NCBI RefSeq assembly: GCF_004340965.1
Contig: NZ_SLYA01000003.1
Coordinates: 186,001-250,000 of the forward strand
DNA: 64,000 bases
Source: Sphingomonas sp. PP-CE-1A-559
GTDB lineage: Bacteria; Pseudomonadota; Alphaproteobacteria; Sphingomonadales; Sphingomonadaceae
Reading direction: 5' to 3'
The position numbers and the translations under genes are program-made. The notes beneath the pieces were generated by a model. The model worked only from the letters and a program-made list of their open reading frames with translations. It was not told the origin of the DNA and searched no databases. The first letter of the stretch is position 1. Each line of letters starts with the position of its first letter. Below, in pieces: positions 60,835 to 64,000 of this stretch.

Positions 60835-62547
60835 ATGGCCTTCACTCCAGCAACCACCGAACAGCGTTTCGTGCTCGACCATGTCGTCCGGATCGGTGAA
60901 CTCGCCGACACCGAACGCTATGCCGCCGCCAGCGACGACGTGGTCGACGCGGTGCTCGAAGGCGTCGGGCAACTCGCGGCCGGCGAATGGGCGCCACTCA
61001 ACCGCACCGGCGACACCGTCGGCGCAAAGTGGACCCCGGACGGCGTGGTCATGCCCGATGGCTTCGCGCAGGCGTACAAGGATTATGTCGAGGGCGGCTG
61101 GGGCGGAATCGGCGTCGAGGAGGAATGGGGCGGGCAGGGCCTGCCGTTCGCGATCCAGACCGCGGTGCTCGACACGCTCGGCTCGGCCAACATGGGCTTC
61201 GCGCTCTGCCCGACGCTGACCGTCGGCGCGATCGAGGCGTTGCAGCATCATGGCAGCCCCGAGCAGCAGGCGCTGTATTTGCCGCATCTCGCGACCGGCG
61301 AATGGACCGGCACGATGAACCTCACCGAGCCACAGGCCGGCTCCGACGTCGGCGCTCTCCGCGCGACCGCCACGCCGCTCGGTGACGGCAAGTGGTCGAT
61401 CAAGGGCACCAAGATCTACATCTCGTTCGGCGATCACGACATGGCGCCGAATATCGTCCACCTCGTCCTTGCGCGGACACCGGGCGCACCCGCAGGCACG
61501 AAGGGCATCTCGCTGTTCTTAGTCCCCAAATTCCGCCTCCAGGAAGACGGCACGCCGGGCGAGTTCAACGACGTCCGCGTCGTCTCGATCGAGCACAAGA
61601 TGGGCCTCCACGCCTCGCCCACCTGCGTGCTGAGCTTCGGCGACAACGACGACTGCATCGGCGAACTGATCGGCGCGGAGCTCGGCGGCATCCGCGCGAT
61701 GTTCACGATGATGAACAATGCGCGGCTGAACGTCGGCCTCCAAGGCGTCCAGGTCGCGGAGGGTGCGACGCAGGGCGCGGTCGCCTACGCACTCGACCGC
61801 GTGCAATCCGCGCGCGCCGGTTCGCCGAACAAGGAGTCGGTCAAGATCGTCGAGCATCCCGATGTTCGCCGCATGCTGATGCGGATGAAGGCACAGACGC
61901 AGGCGGCACGCGCGCTCGTCTATTACGCGGCCGGGCAGGTCGATCGCGCCAATCTCGGCGACCATGCCGCGCGCAACCGCCTCGAACTCGTCACGCCGCT
62001 CGCCAAGGCGCACGGCACCGATCTCGGCAACGAAGTCGCGTCGCTCGGCATTCAGGTCCACGGCGGGATGGGCTATGTCGAGGAAACCGGCGCCGCGCAG
62101 TATTTCCGCGATGCCCGCATCACGCCGATCTACGAGGGCACCAACGGCATCCAGGCGGCGGATCTGGTCGGGCGTAAGCTCGGCCTGGATAACGGCGGCG
62201 CGTTCGCCACGCTGATCGCCGACATCCGCGCGGAAGCCAAGGACGAGCGCCTGCTGGCGCTGGTCGACGCGTGCGAAGCGATCGGGCGTAAGCTCGCCAC
62301 CGCGGACGCCGACGACAAGCTGGCCGCTAGCCACCCGTTCCTCACCATGTTGTCGGTCGCGACCTGCGGCTGGTTGATGGAGCGGCAGGGCGGGGTGGCC
62401 GGCAGCGACGATTTCGGGCGGATGAAGTCAGCTGCGGTGCGCTTCTACCTCGACCAGATCGTCCCCGAGGCGATGGGACTCAAGGCGGCCGCGAACGCGA
62501 GCGCGGCGGTCCTCTACTCGATCGAAGCGGACCTGTTCGCGGCCTGA
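60835..62547 (+). CDS. Acyl-CoA dehydrogenase, DmdC/FadE-like long form
   Basis: 570 residues. N-terminal extension, then the flavoenzyme core: YLPHLATGEWTGTMNLTEPQ, AGSDVGALRATATPL, GTKIYISFGDHDM; the C-terminal half has GGMGYVEETGAAQYFRDARI and the catalytic-base region PIYEGTNGIQAADLVGRKL. A further C-terminal domain of about 110 residues is typical of the 3-methylmercaptopropionyl-CoA dehydrogenase group. The real substrate could be any medium or branched acyl-CoA. Divergent from the Sua5-type gene, 46 bases apart. Confidence 0.88.
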   Translation: MAFTPATTEQRFVLDHVVRIGELADTERYAAASDDVVDAVLEGVGQLAAGEWAPLNRTGDTVGAKWTPDGVVMPDGFAQAYKDYVEGGWGGIGVEEEWGGQGLPFAIQTAVLDTLGSANMGFALCPTLTVGAIEALQHHGSPEQQALYLPHLATGEWTGTMNLTEPQAGSDVGALRATATPLGDGKWSIKGTKIYISFGDHDMAPNIVHLVLARTPGAPAGTKGISLFLVPKFRLQEDGTPGEFNDVRVVSIEHKMGLHASPTCVLSFGDNDDCIGELIGAELGGIRAMFTMMNNARLNVGLQGVQVAEGATQGAVAYALDRVQSARAGSPNKESVKIVEHPDVRRMLMRMKAQTQAARALVYYAAGQVDRANLGDHAARNRLELVTPLAKAHGTDLGNEVASLGIQVHGGMGYVEETGAAQYFRDARITPIYEGTNGIQAADLVGRKLGLDNGGAFATLIADIRAEAKDERLLALVDACEAIGRKLATADADDKLAASHPFLTMLSVATCGWLMERQGGVAGSDDFGRMKSAAVRFYLDQIVPEAMGLKAAANASAAVLYSIEADLFAA

Positions 62548-62570
62548 TCGAACGCGACGTCGTCGTCCGC

Positions 62571-62675
62571 CCCTCCCCGGCGGAGGCCGGGGTCCAATTG
62601 GGGGACGGCCGTGATCCGTGCGGCGCTCGGTTACTTCCGACGTTCCAATTGGGCCCCGGCCTCCGCCGGGGAGGT
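62571..62675. repeat. Family C paired-arm palindromic element
   Basis: CCCCGGCGGAGGCCGGGGTC left arm and GGCCCCGGCCTCCGCCGGGG right arm with CAATTGGG next to each. First of four different elements filling 62571-63091; this 639-base gap (62548-63186) contains no gene. Confidence 0.85.
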
Positions 62676-62728
62676 AGCTAGTGGGAAGGCGGTACAGGCT
62701 GCGCGGAGTGGCACCCAGGCCGCCTCAA

Positions 62729-62852
62729 TTCTCCCCCGCAAGGGGGAGGTGGCACCGAAGGTGACGGAGGGGGAGGACGCGCAACGAAGGTAAACCCTTA
62801 CCACCCCCTCCGTCTGGCAAGCGCCAGCCACCTCCCCTTGCGGGGGAGGATC
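62729..62852. repeat. Family B paired-arm palindromic element
   Basis: TTCTCCCCCGCAAGGGGGAG left end, CTCCCCTTGCGGGGGAGGA right end, conserved GGTGACGGAGGGGG interior. Second element of the cluster. Confidence 0.85.
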
Positions 62853-62890
62853 GTGAGGGCCGCCTCCGGTCGCGATAGCCCCAAACTACA

Positions 62891-62988
62891 CCGTCATGCC
62901 GGACTCGTTCCGGCATCCACCGTTCCGCAGATCCGAGAAAATTGAGAATGCGGACCAGTGGTCCCCGGAACAAGCCCGGGGTGACGGA
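62891..62988. repeat. Family E palindromic element
   Basis: CCGTCATGCCGGACTCGTTC left arm and GAACAAGCCCGGGGTGACGG right arm; copy of 46985-47082. Third element of the cluster. Confidence 0.8.
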
Positions 62989-63012
62989 GCAAGCAGGGAT
63001 GGCGCCCCTTTT

Positions 63013-63091
63013 CCCGTTCGCCCTGAGCGTAGTCGAAGGGCATGCGCCCACGCGAAGGTGCTTCGACTTCGCTCAGCACGAACGGGGGAGG
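63013..63091. repeat. Family D palindromic element
   Basis: CCGTTCGCCCTGAGCGTAGT and TCGACTTCGCTCAGCACGAA arms, copy of 11663-11740. Fourth and last of the cluster, 95 bases before the acetyltransferase gene. Confidence 0.8.
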
Positions 63092-63186
63092 GGCACTGCA
63101 TCACATGCAACATCCGGTGCCCACCACTCGACGTCCCTGGGGCACGAACGGTAAGGAGAGGCAGAAAATCTCTGAAAGTCCGACCG

Positions 63187-64000
63187 ATGTTCGACCTCGA
63201 AGCCTATCTCCTCCGTGTCGCGATGCCCGCGCGGCCCACGCTCGACTCGATCGGCCTCGGCCGCCTCCAGCACGCGCACCGTCTCTCCATCCCGTTCGAA
63301 GACCTCGACGTCGTCCTCGACCGCGGCATCGCAATCGACACCGATTCAGTCTTCGCCAAGCTCGTGACCGCACGCCGCGGCGGTTATTGCTTCGAGCATA
63401 ACCGCCTGTTCCTCGACGCGCTCGCGGAACTCGGCTTCACCGCCCGCCCGTTGCTGGCCCGCGTCTGGATCGCCGCCACCGACGTACCGCCGCTCACGCA
63501 CACCTTCGCACTGGTGACGATCGACGGCCAGGACTGGATCGCCGATACCGGCTTCGGCGGCAGCTACACGCCCGTCCTCCCGCTCGCCGACGGCGCCGAG
63601 GCAACCGCCCCCGACGGCGCCCGCTTCCGCCTCGAAGCCACCGAACAGGGCTGGATGCTGCTCCGCGACGGCGATCCGATGACCACCGACGGTCGCGGCG
63701 AGACGGGAGGATTCCAGCCGCAATACAGCTTCACCCTCGCGCAAGTGTTCGACGCGGACTTGGCAATGTCTAACCACTGGACCTCGACCGCGCCGTCCAG
63801 TCGATTCACCCACACCCCGATCGCCAGCATCGTCCTCCCGAACGGCTTCGCGTCGCTGATCGGCCGCAACTACCGCCGGCGCTCGGGCACCGACACGACG
63901 GTCGGCGAGATCACCGATCCGCGCGTATACCGTATCCGCATGAGCCTGTTGTTCGGGATCGACCTGAGCGTCGAGGACGTCGCCGCGCTGGGGTTGTTCT
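63187..64000 (+). CDS. nat: Arylamine N-acetyltransferase, 3' end cut by the window
   Basis: 271 codons from MFDLEAYLLRVAMPARPTLD up to the window edge, nearly full family length. The catalytic triad is visible: Cys68 in RRGGYCFEHN, His105 in PLTHTFALV and Asp120 in IADTGFGG. NATs acetylate arylamines and hydrazines; some act in natural-product assembly. The ribosome-binding site is weak. Upstream is the four-element palindrome cluster. Confidence 0.9.
   Translation, partial: MFDLEAYLLRVAMPARPTLDSIGLGRLQHAHRLSIPFEDLDVVLDRGIAIDTDSVFAKLVTARRGGYCFEHNRLFLDALAELGFTARPLLARVWIAATDVPPLTHTFALVTIDGQDWIADTGFGGSYTPVLPLADGAEATAPDGARFRLEATEQGWMLLRDGDPMTTDGRGETGGFQPQYSFTLAQVFDADLAMSNHWTSTAPSSRFTHTPIASIVLPNGFASLIGRNYRRRSGTDTTVGEITDPRVYRIRMSLLFGIDLSVEDVAALGLF

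Noticed and set aside
62571-63091. Remnant of an insertion sequence or prophage
   Set aside because: No transposase, integrase or direct target duplication is visible; the stretch is fully explained by four small palindromic elements.

Overview
The window is a 64 kb GC-rich chromosomal segment from an alphaproteobacterium of the Sphingomonas type. The evidence is the gene content and order: a carotenoid crtY-crtI / crtB locus, a CopD-type HemJ, UdgB-like uracil-DNA glycosylase, many Tat-exported proteins, and the alphaproteobacterial origin block maf-ppsR-[oriC]-hemE-hemJ-rho ... mnmE-mnmG-rsmG-parA-parB-holA-lptE-leuS. There is no phage, insertion sequence, rRNA operon or CRISPR array; it is core chromosome with a few accessory genes.

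Layout. 1-6.6 kb: envelope and periplasmic proteins (two ferritin-like Tat proteins, MipA, DUF2141, a Tat-exported GH127 glycosidase, small proteins, an acetyltransferase). 7.1-11.6 kb: lycopene cyclase and phytoene desaturase in one overlapping pair, a LOG-type hydrolase, then phytoene synthase. 11.8-21.1 kb: Atm1-like ABC exporter, stand-alone HsdR-N-type nuclease, degenerate aspartic-protease-like protein, and a recQ / phosphatase-like / membrane protein / AsmA run. 21.2-27.8 kb (minus strand): SleB hydrolase, DUF1491, thioesterase, ptsN, hpf, dnaQ, coaE, aroE, maf, ppsR. 27.8-28.1 kb: the replication origin, with five DnaA boxes. 28.1-39.1 kb (mostly plus): hemE, hemJ, rho, terC, then mnmE, mnmG, rsmG, parA, parB. 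39.3-44 kb (minus): holA, lptE, leuS, DUF3576. 44-64 kb: mixed housekeeping genes, including yggS, ribA, xth, lolA, ftsK, a UbiH-family hydroxylase, folK, tRNA-Lys, galE, msrA, a Sua5-type threonylcarbamoyl-AMP synthase, an acyl-CoA dehydrogenase and a 3'-truncated arylamine N-acetyltransferase.

How it works together. The middle of the window is the replication and segregation centre. oriC sits between divergent ppsR and hemE. Two perfect parS palindromes and one near-perfect one lie within 10 kb of it (inside aroE, between mnmE and mnmG, and inside rsmG), beside the parA-parB pair that acts on them. Many genes overlap by four bases (ATGA) and look translationally coupled.

The most unusual feature is a population of large paired-arm palindromic elements of at least eight families (called A to H here), scattered between genes. 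Related palindromes have also become part of reading frames: family H inside leuS, family C inside the Sua5-type gene, and a short perfect palindrome near the end of a thiamine-phosphate-synthase-like gene. These resemble in principle the palindromic elements known inside Rickettsia genes. Two genes (hemE and ydcF) appear to start with CTG.
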